A stretch of DNA of 64,000 nt from Gnetum montanum (GCA_015680685.1 MNCI01008581.1:1090680-1154679), one strand, 5' to 3'. Positions 37,790-50,044 are shown, numbered from the stretch's first letter. Notes: generated by a model not told the origin, from the letters alone. Numbers and translations are program-made.

Positions 37790-38685
37790 GTAAGGGATAT
37801 TCTTTATATCTTGTACAACACCTTGTAAAAGCTCTAAGCTATGCTTTGGATTATTTCATCACTATGAAACCACTCAATCCTGCAAGGTCCTAACAAGCTC
37901 ATAATGTGATTTCAAGGATCCCACATCCTTTACAAAATTCAACTCTACACCAAAGTGTTTTGATGTTGCAAAATCACTCAACCTTGTAAGGTCCCAACAA
38001 GCTCAATATGGACAACTTCTCGCAAGAAACACATTAACCCCTTAGGGCTACAAGAAAGAGAAAAAGGGATAAGAAAAGAATGTTACTAAATTTACAAGTC
38101 CTTGTACTTGAACTTCAGTATAGCTTACAATCAAGCAATTGATGTTACAATAAAGAGCAAGAATAGAATTACATAAAATAGACAATTAAGAGCTTGTATG
38201 TGAATAGTGCTTGTACAATTTCCAAGATTTTAACATCTTCTTATAGTCTTGGAGTTTCTGAAAACTCCTCAATATTCATGAAACAACTACCAAATGACTA
38301 GGGTAGACGTCTACTTATAAGTTGGGACAACTAACTAAGATTGGCCTCAATTCAAAAAAGACATCTCATTTGTAGATGGGATTTCTACCATTTTTTGGAG
38401 ATGTCTCCTTAGCTTTTGAGCTCTAACTTTTGAGGCTTTCTCCTATCAATTTTCCTTCTTGCTAGTCCTTGGAGCATCTTCATTTAATTTATAGCCTTCA
38501 TTTTTGTTCATGCTCTCATCTTGCTCATGTAGTCTTTGTTTCGACATGTTGCTATAGATCTTGTTTCCTTGAGTTCTTAGATCTCATTATGGAGTTCTTA
38601 TTCATGTCCTACAAAAATATTATCCACCATAAAAATCCTATTTTCTCCATTTTCCTTAAGGTTTTGACATAACAAAAGGTCAACA
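37790..38685 (-). repeat. Copia LTR related to the Sirevirus-like LTRs, partial
   Basis: The right edge is TGTTGACC (minus strand, 38685), as in the LTRs ending 43780 and 48655. The TATA region (CTTCTTATAG on +, near 38237) and the AAACCACTCAA(T/C)CCTGCAAGG block are shared. The left part does not align, so its inner edge is uncertain. It holds a small AGATGTCT cluster at 38300-38410 with one full TGTCTC at 38402. Confidence 0.65.
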
Positions 38686-39200
38686 GTTAACTTTAGCAAA
38701 ATCTATTCTTTCTAACAATCCTATCTATATCATGTTGACTATTAGTCTACTATTAGAAATATGGAGAATAATAATAAAATTACTAAGGATGTTATCTAGA
38801 TGAGCCCTAAATTAGAACACCATTTTCATCTAGGAAATTAGGCAAAGATGACTGACCTTGAAGTAGTGGGAGGCTATGGGATTTGGCTCATGAAAATTCA
38901 AGTTTGTATTCTAGTTGCTCAATTTCCACATGTAGTGTGAATTATAGAAGAATAGTTATGGGTTTATTGTATTAAATGGAAGAATGAGATATCCTGGCTT
39001 ATCATGCCAAGGTTTTGAGGCATGATAATTTGGAGTTGGAAATGCTAAACTTTCTTTCCACCCCAAAGGGAGGAACATAGAGGAGGGGTTTTCCCAATAT
39101 TTCCCACATGCTATTACCATTCTATAAGAATTGCGTATTATTTTGATTATTCAACTATTTCAAGATGGAACTTGTTCAATTTTGAAGGTGCTCATGCTTA
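38686..39200. other. Sequence between copia pol and the LTR at 37790-38685
   Basis: No open frame. If the LTR belongs to this pol, this is its 3' non-coding part. A direct test of ownership was not possible by eye. Confidence 0.35.
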
Positions 39201-42200
39201 TAATAAAAGATGGATTTAGTAAATAAATCTATCAATTGATTATTGGAATATACATGAATAGGTTTAATGTTACCCTCCTTCTTACTTGATGAAATAGTAT
39301 TTTAGGTCCATATGCTTTGATTTTTTGTGGAAAACATGTTGATTTGAAACTTGGACCATTGAAGAATTGTTACATGATAAATCAATGGTTAAGTTAACTT
39401 GAAATCCAAGATATGTCATTAATTGTTTTATCCAAAGAATATGTTGGGTGCACTAACCCCATGGTGATAAATTCTACTTCACACGTGAAAAACTAATTGA
39501 TTTTTTTTTTTTTAGTAGATGAGATTCTTTCCATATAAATTGATGTTTTTTTTAAATTTTATTTTCTATTTTCATTGTCTTATCTCCAATCAACATATGA
39601 ATATTCATGAAATTTCGATCTCCTTTTTTGTATGATAGTCCATAAATAGTAGTACCTTTCACTTATTTCAAGACATGTATAAAAGTCTTTAGGTGAGATT
39701 CTCTTGATTATTGCATGAAACTTTATGAAATATAGTTGAAAAATTCTAAATCAAGTCTAGTGGGACAACGAAATATAAGTACTTCAATTATGCTTTTGTA
39801 TGCTTTTGTAGATTTTTAGATCTATGAAAAATATGTTATTGTTTGTCTTTAGTTTGACGCTATTGGGAAGAGGAGTTTTTGCTTATTCTTTTTTGATCAA
39901 GTTATACTTTTCTAGAATAGATTTAGCATATTTAATTTGATGAGTCTTGATGCCCTCTTTTTCTTATTTAACTTGTATTTCTATAAAGTAATTTACTTTT
40001 CCAACATCTTTTATTTCTAATTCTTTCTTTAAATCTGATTTGAATCCTTTCCATAAGTTTGTCATTGGTGGCTATGAAGACTAGATCATCCATTTATAGA
40101 GATATGATGATAAAGTTCTTTTTTTTCATGTTTGTAATAAAGAGTTGTTTCAAAAATGCATGAAGATTAGTTTTTTTTAGAAGAAAGTTATTAATCTAAG
40201 GAAACCATGCTTTAGGTACTCACTTTAACCCATATAATGCTTTATTTAATTTTCAAACATTGTTTTTCATTCCTTTTATGATGTATCCTTCAAGTTGATA
40301 AGCATATACGTCTTTATTTATGTACCCATTTAGGAAGGTATAGTTCAAATATAAGTGATGTAATTTTAAGTTGTTGTGACCAATAATTAAAAGTATGAGT
40401 TTAATAGTTTCAAACCTTGTCATTGATGCAAATAGTTCTTTATAGTCTATATGTTTATTTTTCCTTAAGCCACTTGCCACCAATCTTTATTTTTATTTAA
40501 TAACTTCTTATTTTTCATTGAATTTTGTTTTGTATAGTCATTTTTAATCTATGATTTTATTTCTTTTTGGCTTATCTACTAGTTCACATGTGTTGTTTTT
40601 GAGGATAGTTTTATACTCTCCATCCATTAAGTTCTTCCATTATTTAATTTTCAAATCTTGTTCTATACTTGAAGGCTCTTGGCTAAGCACTAATTAGGTG
40701 ATGTTATCTATACCTTTTGAAAGTTTGATTCTTCTTTCAAATTTTATCAAGAATTTAATTTTGAGGATGATTTTCCTATACCTAAGAATTTTTATTGGCT
40801 TGAGGTTGATTTTTCTCTTTTTCATGATGAAAGTTTGTTGTTCTAAATTCATCTTCTAGGAAAACTACATCTCTTGAGGGCTACCATTTGTGTGCAATGG
40901 GATCATAACATTTTTATTCTTTAGTTTAAGTATCATAACCAAGAAAAATGCATTTTTTTTCTTTCATCAAATTTATTTATGAATTGCTTTGGAATTTTCA
41001 CATAACAATGGTAGCTAAATTTTCTCATGTGAGAAATGTTGGGAAGCTTGTCATATAAGACCTCATATGATGTTTTATCTTCGTTGTTGTTGTTGATAAA
41101 TATATTTAATATATGGGAGGTTGTGAATATTGCCATACTTTAGTATCCATTTGATAATTTTTTATGTTTAAGAAGGCACCTCATTATGTTTTGAAGTGTT
41201 ATATTCTTTATTTCTACTACATCATTGGAACAAGGGCTTTATCCACATGTGGTTTGATGAAAACATGGCATATTTATGCAAAATTCTTCAAATATCTTAT
41301 TAAGAAATTCTTCTCCTTTATCTGTTCTTGTTGATTTGATCATCATGTTATTGGAGTAAGATTAAAAAAAATTTAAATTTGATAAATTCCTCATCTTTAA
41401 TTATTAGGTTGCATGTCCATGTGAATTTAAAGTAGTCATCTATCATGATAAAACAATAGTTTTCTCCCCCTATGGAAGTGACTAGCATAGGTCTAACAAG
41501 ATCTATATAGAGTAATTAAAGAGGTTCCTTCATTTGATACATAGGATGAGTATGAGGTAAGATGGTTTTCTTACCTTGAACACATATTTGACATTTTTAT
41601 TTTTGGATCTCCTTGATTTTAATACCTACAGCTCTATTCAACTTTGTCATTTTTTTAATTGTAAGATAAGATGTATGCCTAAGTCTTTTATGCCAAGGTT
41701 TTGCTTCTTAAACCTTTTCTGAGATGATTTGTTTTGGAATCTTCATGAGTTCTAGGTATTTGAGTAACATTTTTGATATATTCTTATTGATTATTGGTGA
41801 TACCAATGAATTTTTCTTTGAAATAAAAATGATCATAGTTTCAACAAGAATTTTTCTATCATTTATCCAATTGATAGGAGGAAATTAGATAAGTCTGGAA
41901 CAAAAAAGATTTCTATGATAGAGATGATTTTATTATTTGGAAGTTTTACAATACAATCTTTAATTCCTTCTATGTTAAGATAATTATCATCTTCTATTTT
42001 GATAGTTTCAAATTTATGTGGTTTGTAGTTGACTAAGTAGCATTCATTTTAGCATTCATTTTTCATAATTCAAGATTTTTTTAAATAATATTCATTGAAT
42101 TAAGGTTTGTATGTTTACCTTGTTTTTCATTGTCTTTAGGTGATGTGTTTTCTTCTTTGATTATGCTCTTTTTTCTTCTGATATTAGTATTGTTGGAAAG

Positions 42201-42550
42201 CTATAAAGCTCATTCTTGTCCAAAAGTCTTTAATGGTGTGTCCTCTTCTTTTGCAAAATGAGATTTATGGGCTACTATAGCCTCTTTAATTGTAGCTCTA
42301 CTTTTCTCTTACTTATCCTCTTCTTTTTGATGATTAAAAATTTTCCATCTTATTTAGATTCTCTAAATTATTGTAATCATTGTGGAAGTTTGAGCTTCTA
42401 AATTTATTTTGGTTTTTTTTTCTCTATTCTAGAATCTACCTTTTCTTTCTCTTAGTTTGGTACATAAGCTTATTTGTATGTATTATAGATTCTTATACCC
42501 TTCATGGTTTGAAGAGTTCTAATCTAGGCTAGCAATTCATCAATGCTCAA
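39201..42550 (-). pseudogene. Ty1/copia gag (end)-integrase-RT-RNase H, decayed
   Basis: Leftward: near 42535-42470 IDELLA-stop-IRTLQTMKGI (gag end); near 42260 a worn knuckle FCKRRGHTIKDFW. Integrase: CQICVQGKK with PHTHP (about 41590), YIDLVRPM and GGENYCFIMIDDYFKF (about 41500-41430); later TSYEVLYDKLPNISHMRKFSYHCYV (41080-41000, quoted in part). RT: VASGLRKNKHIDYKELFA and HHLYLNYTFLNGYINKDVY (40483-40260). RNase H end: VFHKKSKHMDLKYYFI near 39350-39300. The gag start is missing at 42554 because another element's LTR begins there; gag sequence of the same kind resumes at 48656. Many stops. Confidence 0.8.
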
Positions 42551-42553
42551 TAG

Positions 42554-43780
42554 TGACGATCTTTAAACTTAGAGGGGGGCAGGGAGGAGGGATTAATAAG
42601 TTCCAAAAAAAAAATACCAACCATAAAAATCACACTAAATTTTTACATGGTTTCCCAACTTGGGTACATCCACACTCGGAGGGTAGTTCACTTGCACACC
42701 TCCAGACTTTGTTTCTCTAAAATGTGGTTTAAAGGGCACCACACCTGGTACAAGTTCTAAGCTCCACTCTGGAGTGTTTCATTGTTGTGAAACCACTCAA
42801 CCCTGCAAGGTATCAACAAGCTTAGAAAGTGGTTTAAAGGATTGAATAACCTTTACAAATTAAGCTCCGCTATAGAGTATTTTGACGTTGTACAAACATT
42901 CAATCCCATAGGATCCCAACAAGCTCAATCACAATGCCTTCCCACAAGAAGCACATCAACCCCACATTTCAATAAGAGAGAAACAAAATTACAAGGAAAG
43001 AATGTAACTCAATTATAGGTCCTTGTACTTTGAATCACAATTCACAATTCAACAACCAAACAAGAAAATGATTTAACAAATGAAGTACAAAAGTACAATA
43101 TACAATGATTGCTTTGATAGAATAGTTCATTCACAATGCTTGCATATAACCCAAGAAAATGAAGTCTTCTTATAGCCTTGAAGTTTTTGAAAATACCTTG
43201 GAATTCATGCAATGGCTATCTAACTAGTGTAGAAAACTCCTTTGAGATTGGGATGTCTCTCTAAAATTGACTTCAAATCTAGGGAGATGTCTCTTCTGCA
43301 TGTGAGAAGTCTTCTTTCTAAAGGAGACATCTCCTATTTTTGGAAGACGTCTACTCTTCATGGGAGATTTCTTCAGGAAGACATCTCTAGGGAGACATCT
43401 CTTCTAGAGGGCCCAAAAAAATGCTTGTATGAATGCTAGGAGTCTTTGGATGCATCCAAATAAGTCCCCATAGATCCTATAACCTCCTAAACTCATCAAA
43501 ATGAGCCAAAAATACTCCGAAACATGCCAAAACATCCAAGAATCATCCTTAACAAAATCAACACAAACATACATATTTATATTTAGTCTTCATTCTTGCC
43601 CTTGCTCCCAATTTGCTTATGAAGTCCTTGTCCATGATATCCATGCTATGAAGTCCTTATCCATGATATCCATGCTTCCTTGAATCCTTGTATAGGTTCT
43701 TATCTTGTAAACATAATAATCATACAAACATCCTTTGTTCTCTATTTTCCTTAAGGTTTTGAAATACCAAAAGGTCAACA
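42554..43780 (-). repeat. 3' LTR of the gag-only Sirevirus-like element (1,227 bp)
   Basis: Minus strand TGTTGACC (43780) to GATCGTCA (42554). Closely similar along its length to 47468-48655. Preceded at 43781-43800 by a polypurine tract. The outer side abuts interrupted copia gag at 42550. The TATA motif (CTATAAGAAG on -) is near 43166-43175 and a TGTCTC/GAGACA array lies 80-230 bp upstream of it. Confidence 0.85.
43254..43397. repeat. TGTCTC/GAGACA palindrome array in the LTR U3
   Basis: Full cores: TGTCTC at 43254 and 43288; GAGACA at 43324 and 43392. Variants lie between. Confidence 0.85.
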
Positions 43781-44065
43781 ATCTCTCCCTTTTTGGTAAT
43801 GTTCAAAACTTAAGAAAATGAGTGAGTATAATCATAAAATATAACTACTAATCACTTCTCCCCCTTTTTGGACATGAACAAAAAGGATTAAAAAATGAAA
43901 TAATCAAGATAGATAAATTCTAATTATAGTCAAGGTGATCACTAAGATAATAGCTCTAAGGTTCAATGTATATCATAGAGAGCACATGAAATCTAAAAAT
44001 GAGACTATAAAGAGAAAAACCTACCTTTATACTAGAAATGCCATAAAAACTCTCCCCCTTTTTGG
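43781..44065 (-). promoter_or_regulatory. Polypurine tract with two further copies (multiple-PPT arrangement)
   Basis: On the minus strand CCAAAAAGGGAGAGA ends at 43781 next to the LTR. Near-identical CCAAAAAGGGGGAGA tracts lie at 43855-43871 and 44050-44065. Repeated tracts upstream of the 3' LTR are a known Sirevirus trait. Confidence 0.75.
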
Positions 44066-45561
44066 ACAACATCCCAAAGAAGGGGATCATGAAAAGGATC
44101 TATCCAAACAACTGCAAAATTATTTCATGAGATAAACATCGTGTGACAATCCCATAGAGATATAGTTAGCTTAAGGAATATAGAAATTTCATATGGCTAA
44201 TGATGTCACACCAATTTCCATCAAGAGGTATCCCTATCTATTCAAAATGTTAAAATTAATGAATCACAACAAATCTAAATACAACAAAGCCAAGTCAAGA
44301 GTATTTAATACCAAATGTTGAAGTCCAAAGTTTGACCCTTGAAGAGCAAGAAACCTATCTCTAGACCAATAAGCCATTAGTAGCAAATAACTAATATCTC
44401 ATGATTCAATAATCACCTCCTTTTGAAATATCAACAAAAAGATAAAGAATAGCATTTTCATGGAAGGTGAGTAAAAACATACATATTCAACTTTTAAGAC
44501 AAAGTAACACATCTTATCATGAAAAATATATCAAAAGATCAAACACAACCAATCATATTTTCACCCAGAAAAAATCATAAACTAATATATGATAATCATG
44601 TTGAGAGAATATACATACATACATACATATATGTATGTATGTCTGTATGTATGTATACACTACATTTCTTAAAAGAGATCATGAGAACTTTTTCTAATTC
44701 CAATCTACCATTGTAAGTACTTCTTAACTCATACTTGCAATAGGGATCGTAGGTACTTAAAATGATACCAAATGAATATGGTTTTCTTTGTTGTTTTCTA
44801 ATATAGGTGCTAGAGATTGGAAGCTTGCAATTATGATATTGTATCTTTGAGAGAATTACTCAAGACTCTCCCTACATTGATGCTCCCCTTGCATATATGA
44901 TCCATCTTTTAAAACATCTATTGTAAATCTTTCTTGTTTCTTTGATCATAATGCATCTATTGTAGAGATATTGGTATACTCCTCTTGAGCCTTTTAGGAT
45001 CTCCATGTTGCACAGAAAATATAAGATTAAGTCTTGCATTATCTATGGAAAAAAAAGTCTAAAACACTTCCAAACATAGCAAAACACATTGAAACCATCA
45101 CAAGAAAATAGACATAAATATCACACATACATAGAGAATTACACAAGAGATTGGGAGATGTCTCTATAAATTTGGAGTGCCAAATCAAGATCAAGTTTGA
45201 AAACAAGGTTTCCTAATAATAGCATTTTAAGAAAAAGATAAAAAATAATTCATGTGTGCAAGAAACTTCTTTAGAAGTGTTGTTTTTCTCATAAGATACA
45301 TGAATTACATTAAAGGTACCAATTTTAAATGCTTACATCAAAAGAAATTGGCTGACAAAAGGCTTTTGGCCCATGAACTACATCAAAGGGTTTTAAACAC
45401 CTTGAAACTAATACATTCTAGTTTAAGAACCCAAAAGATGAATTTTCAATAAAAAATTTTAAAAGTAGCACAAGCTCCTATTTAACTATAAAGAAAGATA
45501 ATCTAGTTTAACAACTACACTTACTATTACTTGCCTTTCTTGTTGAAGAGAATGAAGGTGC
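44066..45561. other. 3' non-coding internal region of the gag-only element
   Basis: No integrase, RT or RNase H motif was found where pol should be. The region holds a TACA/TGTA palindromic microsatellite and otherwise AT-rich sequence. Confidence 0.55.
44609..44656. repeat. Palindromic ATAC/GTAT microsatellite
   Basis: ACATACATACATACATAT is followed at once by its inverted ATATGTATGTATGT and a further GTATGTATGTAT run, so the tract can fold on itself. Confidence 0.85.
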
Positions 45562-47232
45562 CTAGGAAGCTTGAGAATGAGATCCCTCTTTTGAGGTTTC
45601 TCTTTTCACATAAACTTCATTGATTTCCAAGGCTTCACTTCCTTTCATTAAATTTTTGGAGATACTCTTCTCATTCTCATGTTCCTTCCTCTTGATTCTA
45701 CAAACTTTCTTGACTTCCCTATGATTTGTCTGCCTATTCTTTTTACCGTGCAAAAATTCCTTTTTGGGCATATTTGGATAAGACCAAAGAGTATTATGAT
45801 ATGACCAAGTGGTCATGTGATGATATTTTAAATTTCACTCCCATTGCTTATGTTCAAATTTATGACAATAATAACATCTTACCTTCCTATAGTAGTTAAA
45901 TTAATCATACCTTAGAGTTGCTCATGTTTGAGATGTAGTGCCTATTGATTCTTCACTCTTTGGAATAGCCTTAGGTTGAGATTGAGTTGGTGTAGATGAT
46001 TTTTCTAGTGTACAACATCCTAGTTCACTCTTATCATGTGGACTTATTCCTTGTCCTAAGACCACCCAAAGGGACTCTTTCCTTTTAACCAACCTTTTTT
46101 TTACAAGTTTTACATCTACAAGCTCTTCCTTCATCTACTCACAAGACTTGGTTAGCTCTTTATTCTTAGCCCTGAGGTCTAAAATTTCTTTAGTGAGGTC
46201 TAAAATCTTTGAATTTAAGGAAGAAATATCTTGATCCTTAATTTTTACCTATTTTCTCAACTTAGTGAAAATATTTTGCAATGATAAAAATTCATTGTAG
46301 AAAAGTTGATACCTTTCTTTTTCAATTTTAAATTCATTGTTTGAGATGCTAGCATCATCATCTATAAGGCCCATATAGAGGAGGTGTGAATTTTATACAT
46401 CATCATTCACCTTTTCTTCATTTTTCCTTCCATCATCCCAACTTGTATAGAAGTTGTTCTCCTCATCATTTTTGTCCCTTTGCTATAACTTGCCATTACT
46501 ATGACATTTGGAGGTTACATGACCTCTTCCTCCACATACCCAACATTCTATTGAAGAGGAATCAAAGTTAGAATTTGAAAAAGTTCTATTTCTTCTCTTA
46601 CCTCTTTCCTTACCTTTGAACTGATTGGATTCTTGTTGATTGAAATTGTTACTTCTTCTTGCCATAAGTCTTTGTAGCCTTCTTAATAGAAGAGCTATCT
46701 CCTCTTTGCTGCCTGTATCTTGTTTAGAAATTTTCATTTCTTTGGAGGATGATTTTAGGACTATTGGTTTTTATTGAATATCCCCTTCACTTATGAAGTT
46801 CATTTCATAAGAAATAAGAGCACTTTGAAGCTCTTCAAATTTCAAAATAGAAAAATCTATAATCTCCTCCATGGTTGTAACCTTTGGTCTAAATTCTAGT
46901 TGGAGAGTTCCAATCATTTTAAATATGACATTACTTTTGAGTAAATCTTTACTAGTACCTCTAATAGCCACAACAAGATCATTTTCTCTTGATAAATAAT
47001 CTTTTATTTTTTCACCTTCTCTTATTTTGAGCTTATTGTACTCACTTTGCAAAACTAAGAGTTTAGATTGTTTAACTATTGAAGTTTCCTCATAAGTAGC
47101 CTTTAAGGTTACCCAAATTTCTTTGGTTTTTTTACAACCAGATACTCTATTAAATTCAAATTTTTTCAAAGCATAATATAAACAATTTTTTTCTTCTGAA
47201 TCAAACATGAAATTATTTTTTTCTTCTTGCAT
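45562..47232 (-). pseudogene. Sirevirus-like copia gag with two zinc knuckles and a coiled coil; no pol
   Basis: One frame from 47232 to 45562 is broken by only a few stops. 47232-46771 is a copia gag (UBN2-type) domain, with KEIWVTLKATYEETS and IKDYLSRENDLVVAI. 46590-46540 carries a perfect knuckle, CWVCGGRGHVTSKC. 46330-46090 has heptad-like Leu/Ile spacing (SLNSKILDLTKEILDL), a probable coiled coil, then KEELVDVKLVKKR. Near 45880-45835 a second knuckle reads CYYCHKFEHKQWE, with TGA in place of the last Cys codon. It ends in a Lys/Glu-rich tail at 45562. Primer site and 5' LTR precede it; the 3' LTR follows after 1.8 kb without pol. A gag-only element would need enzymes from a relative (inference). 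Confidence 0.85.
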
Positions 47233-47449
47233 ACATTTGCTTTTGGGCTTAATTGTCTTTATTGCATTATTAATGGGCGATGTGTAGTCTTAAAGGATGA
47301 ACTACTACACTTCAAACTTCATGGGCTTGAAGAAGCCTTGCATTCTAGCCTTCCAATAGGCACAATCAAACCCATCAAACATTGGTGGCTTTATGTAAGA
47401 TGTTCCTTCCATTGTTCACGCTTGAAAGTTGATGTAGAGTGCAAAAGTA

Positions 47450-47465
47450 CCATGCTTTAATACCA
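47450..47465 (-). promoter_or_regulatory. Primer-binding site, initiator-Met tRNA type
   Basis: The minus strand reads TGGTATTAAAGCATGG, matching TGGTATCAGAGCATGG at all but two bases, two bases inside the LTR at 47468. Confidence 0.85.
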
Positions 47466-47467
47466 CT

Positions 47468-48655
47468 TAAGGATCATTGAACTTAGAAGGATGGAGGGAT
47501 GAATAAGTTCCCCAAAAAAAATAACAACCACAAAAATCACATTCAATTTTTACGTGGTTCCCAACTTGGGTACATCCACAGTTAGAGGGTAGGTTACTTG
47601 CACACATCCAAACTTTGTTTCTTTGAAATGTGGTTTGAAGGGCACCACACCTTGTACAAGTTCTCTACTCTACTTTAGAGTGTTTTATCACTACAAAACC
47701 ACTCACCCCCATAGAGTGCCAACAAGCTTAGAAAGTGATTTAAGGGATCCCACAACCTTTACAAATTGATCTCTACTTTAGAGTATTTTAACATTGCACA
47801 AACACTCAATCCCATAGGATCCTGACAAGCTCAATCACAATGCCTTCCCACAAGAAGCACATCAATCCCACATGGTAATAAGAGAGAAACAAAATTACAA
47901 GGAAAGAATGTAACTCAATTATAGGTTCTTGTACTTTAAAGGATATTTCACAATTCAATAGCCAAACAAGCAAATGATTTGACAAATGAAGTACACAAGT
48001 AAAATATACAATGATTTCTTTGATAGAGATAGTTCATTTACAATGCTTGCACAAAACCCAAAAAAATGAAGTCTTCTTATAGCCTTGAAATTTGTGTAAT
48101 GCCTATCTAACAACTAGTGTAGACATCTCTTTGAAATTGACTTCAAATCCGGCGAGACATCTCTTCTAAAAGTGAGACATCTTCTTTCCAAACTAGATGT
48201 CTCCTATTTTTGGAATACATTTACTCTTCAAGGGAGATGTCTCTAGGAAGATGTCTCTAAGGAGACATCTCTGGGGAGACGTCTCTTATGCAAGGTCCAA
48301 AAATAAAACTACTTGTTTTGATGCTAGGAGTCTCTAGATGCCTCCAAACAAGTTCCCATATACCCTATAACCTCCTAGACTAACAAAAATGAGCCAAAAA
48401 CACTCCAAAACATGCCAAAACATCCAAGAATCATCCTTAACAAAATCAACACAAATAAGCACATTTAGCTTTAGTCTTCATTCTTGCCCTTGCTTCCAAT
48501 TTTCTTATGAAGTCCTTGTCCATGATACCCATGCTATGAAGTCTTTGTCCATGATATCCATGCGTCCTTGAGTCCTTTTCCATAAATACAACAATCACAG
48601 AAACATCCTTTGTTTTACATTTTCCTTAAGGTTTTGACACACCAAAAGATCAACA
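47468..48655 (-). repeat. 5' LTR of the gag-only Sirevirus-like element (1,188 bp)
   Basis: Partner of 42554-43780. Minus strand TGTTGATC at 48655. TATA (CTATAAGAAG on -) near 48073-48082, with the densest TGTCTC/GAGACA array of the window 70-185 bp upstream of it. Confidence 0.85.
48154..48267. repeat. TGTCTC/GAGACA palindrome array in the LTR U3
   Basis: Six full cores in 114 bp: GAGACA at 48154, 48174 and 48262; TGTCTC at 48198, 48238 and 48252. Typical unit GGAGACATCTCT or GAGATGTCTCT. Confidence 0.9.
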
Positions 48656-49056
48656 AACATGTTGAGATCTTATTATAATATAATATGTTCTATTATGTGT
48701 TCATATTTAGGATTTGATAATAAAGCTTGAATAAACTTTTATACCTTATTCCTTGAGGAGTATCCACAATCATATTCATCAATTTTTCTAATATTGATTT
48801 ACATTCTTGGAAATTTTTTTTAATGTCTTCATTGGATAGGATATGAAGAAAATCAAATTCTTATTTGTATTCTTGTATTTATCTATTTTTGATGTTGCCT
48901 ATGTTTTCTAACTAAAGTAAGTTCCATATTTATTTAGTGATTTGATGTAACATAAGTCTTAAAGATATGACATTACAAAAAAAAAAGAAGCATTGAAATG
49001 GTGAAGTCATTCTTCTTTTCATTATTTTAATAATATTTGATTTAATTTCTTGTTAG
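48656..49056 (-). pseudogene. Middle part of an interrupted copia gag
   Basis: The minus strand encodes HQITK-stop-IWN, then FDFLHILSNEDIKKNFQEC, then RYKSLFKLYYQILN, resembling the central helices of a copia gag. It lies between two insertions: the Athila-like element on the right (its target duplication is 49057-49061) and the gag-only element on the left (starting 48655). The N-terminal part resumes at 58716 and the C-terminal part probably at 42550. Weakly conserved; the call leans on order. Confidence 0.55.
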
Positions 49057-49061
49057 CTTCT
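49057..49061. repeat. Target site duplication, left copy (CTTCT)
   Basis: CTTCT directly before the LTR at 49062, repeated exactly at 58711-58715 after the other LTR. Confidence 0.9.
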
Positions 49062-49069
49062 TGATGAGA

Positions 49070-49250
49070 GTGGTTACTCTAGCAGTTATTCTAATTATTA
49101 GAGCAGTTACTCTAGTGGTTACTCTAGTAGTTACTCTAATTATTAAAGTGGTTACTCTAGTAGTTATTCTAATTATTAGAGTGGTTACTCTAGTAGTTAC
49201 TTTAGCAATTATTCTAATTATTAGAGTGGTTACTCTAATTATTTAGAGTA
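49070..49250. repeat. 33-bp tandem repeat forming the U3
   Basis: Units of the type GTTACTCTAGTAGTTATTCT followed by AATTATTAGAGTG, degenerate, about five to six copies, ending 12 bp before the TATA box. The 3' LTR has about one unit (33 bp) less. Confidence 0.85.
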
Positions 49251-49261
49251 GTTTCTCCCAA

Positions 49262-49271
49262 GCCTATAAAT
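49262..49271 (+). promoter_or_regulatory. LTR TATA box of the Athila-like element
   Basis: CCTATAAATA, conserved at 57941-57950 in the 3' LTR, immediately after the tandem repeat. Confidence 0.75.
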
Positions 49272-50025
49272 ACAATTCCCAAGTGCACAATTGGGAGAAA
49301 GTCTTTTAGTAGTCAAGTAGCGAAACTCTTGTAGTCTATTTGAAAGTTAGAGTATTTTACAAGTTCCCACAGCAGGAGGTCTAAGTGTGGACGGATCTTT
49401 GTTCGAGCATTGTGTACCTAAGCACACCTTGTGTATGGTAATAAAGATGAGCTCTTTGATTCATCCTTGTAGCACTTGAGATTTGTTTTCTTACGCATTT
49501 CTTTTATTTTATTTTCTTATGCATTTATTCTATTTTATGTGCTTTACATTTTTGTTATTAGCACAATAAATCATTTTGATCAATTATGCAAATTGTTAAC
49601 TTACACAAGCACGACCACTTCGAGCATGCATGTAACGCTTGGTAACCCAGTAACGATTAGCATTTGGTAATCCCAGTAATGTTGCATTGGTTCAGGATGT
49701 GTACGGAAAGTGGGAATGGATGCTGGTGTTAGGATTAGTTAGAACTTAGTTAATGAGTAGTTAAGTTAAATTAGTCACTTAGTTACCTCTCTCCTTCCCT
49801 ACTAGCGTAGGACATAAAAACATAAAAGCTATAAAAATCATATGCCTCAAGCTTACTTAACCATACAATCATGACATACAAGTAAGCTTGGGAAGACAAT
49901 GATCAACCAACCTATCCTTGTTCCACAAGGGTGCATAAGCACGTAGTCCTTGGAATTCGACCGGATCATGTGTGAAATGCTCGTATTTTTATGGTTGAGC
50001 ATAGGGGTACCTCACTGCTCATCAT

Positions 50026-50044
50026 TGGCATCGTTGCCAGGGAC
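50026..50044 (+). promoter_or_regulatory. Primer-binding site of the Athila-like element
   Basis: TGGCATCGTTGCCAGGGAC, one base after the LTR. It resembles the Asp-tRNA-type primer site usual for Athila and Tat elements. Confidence 0.8.

Larger units (their letters stand above)
49062..50024 (+). repeat. 5' LTR of the Athila-like element (963 bp)
   Basis: Starts TGATGAG and ends CTCATCA, perfect 7-bp inverted termini. The partner is 57774-58710. Over the last 224 bp I count about 19 differences from the partner, far fewer than in the other LTR pairs, so this is the youngest complete insertion here. U3 is only about 200 bp and is built almost entirely of a 33-bp repeat (49070-49250). Confidence 0.95.
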
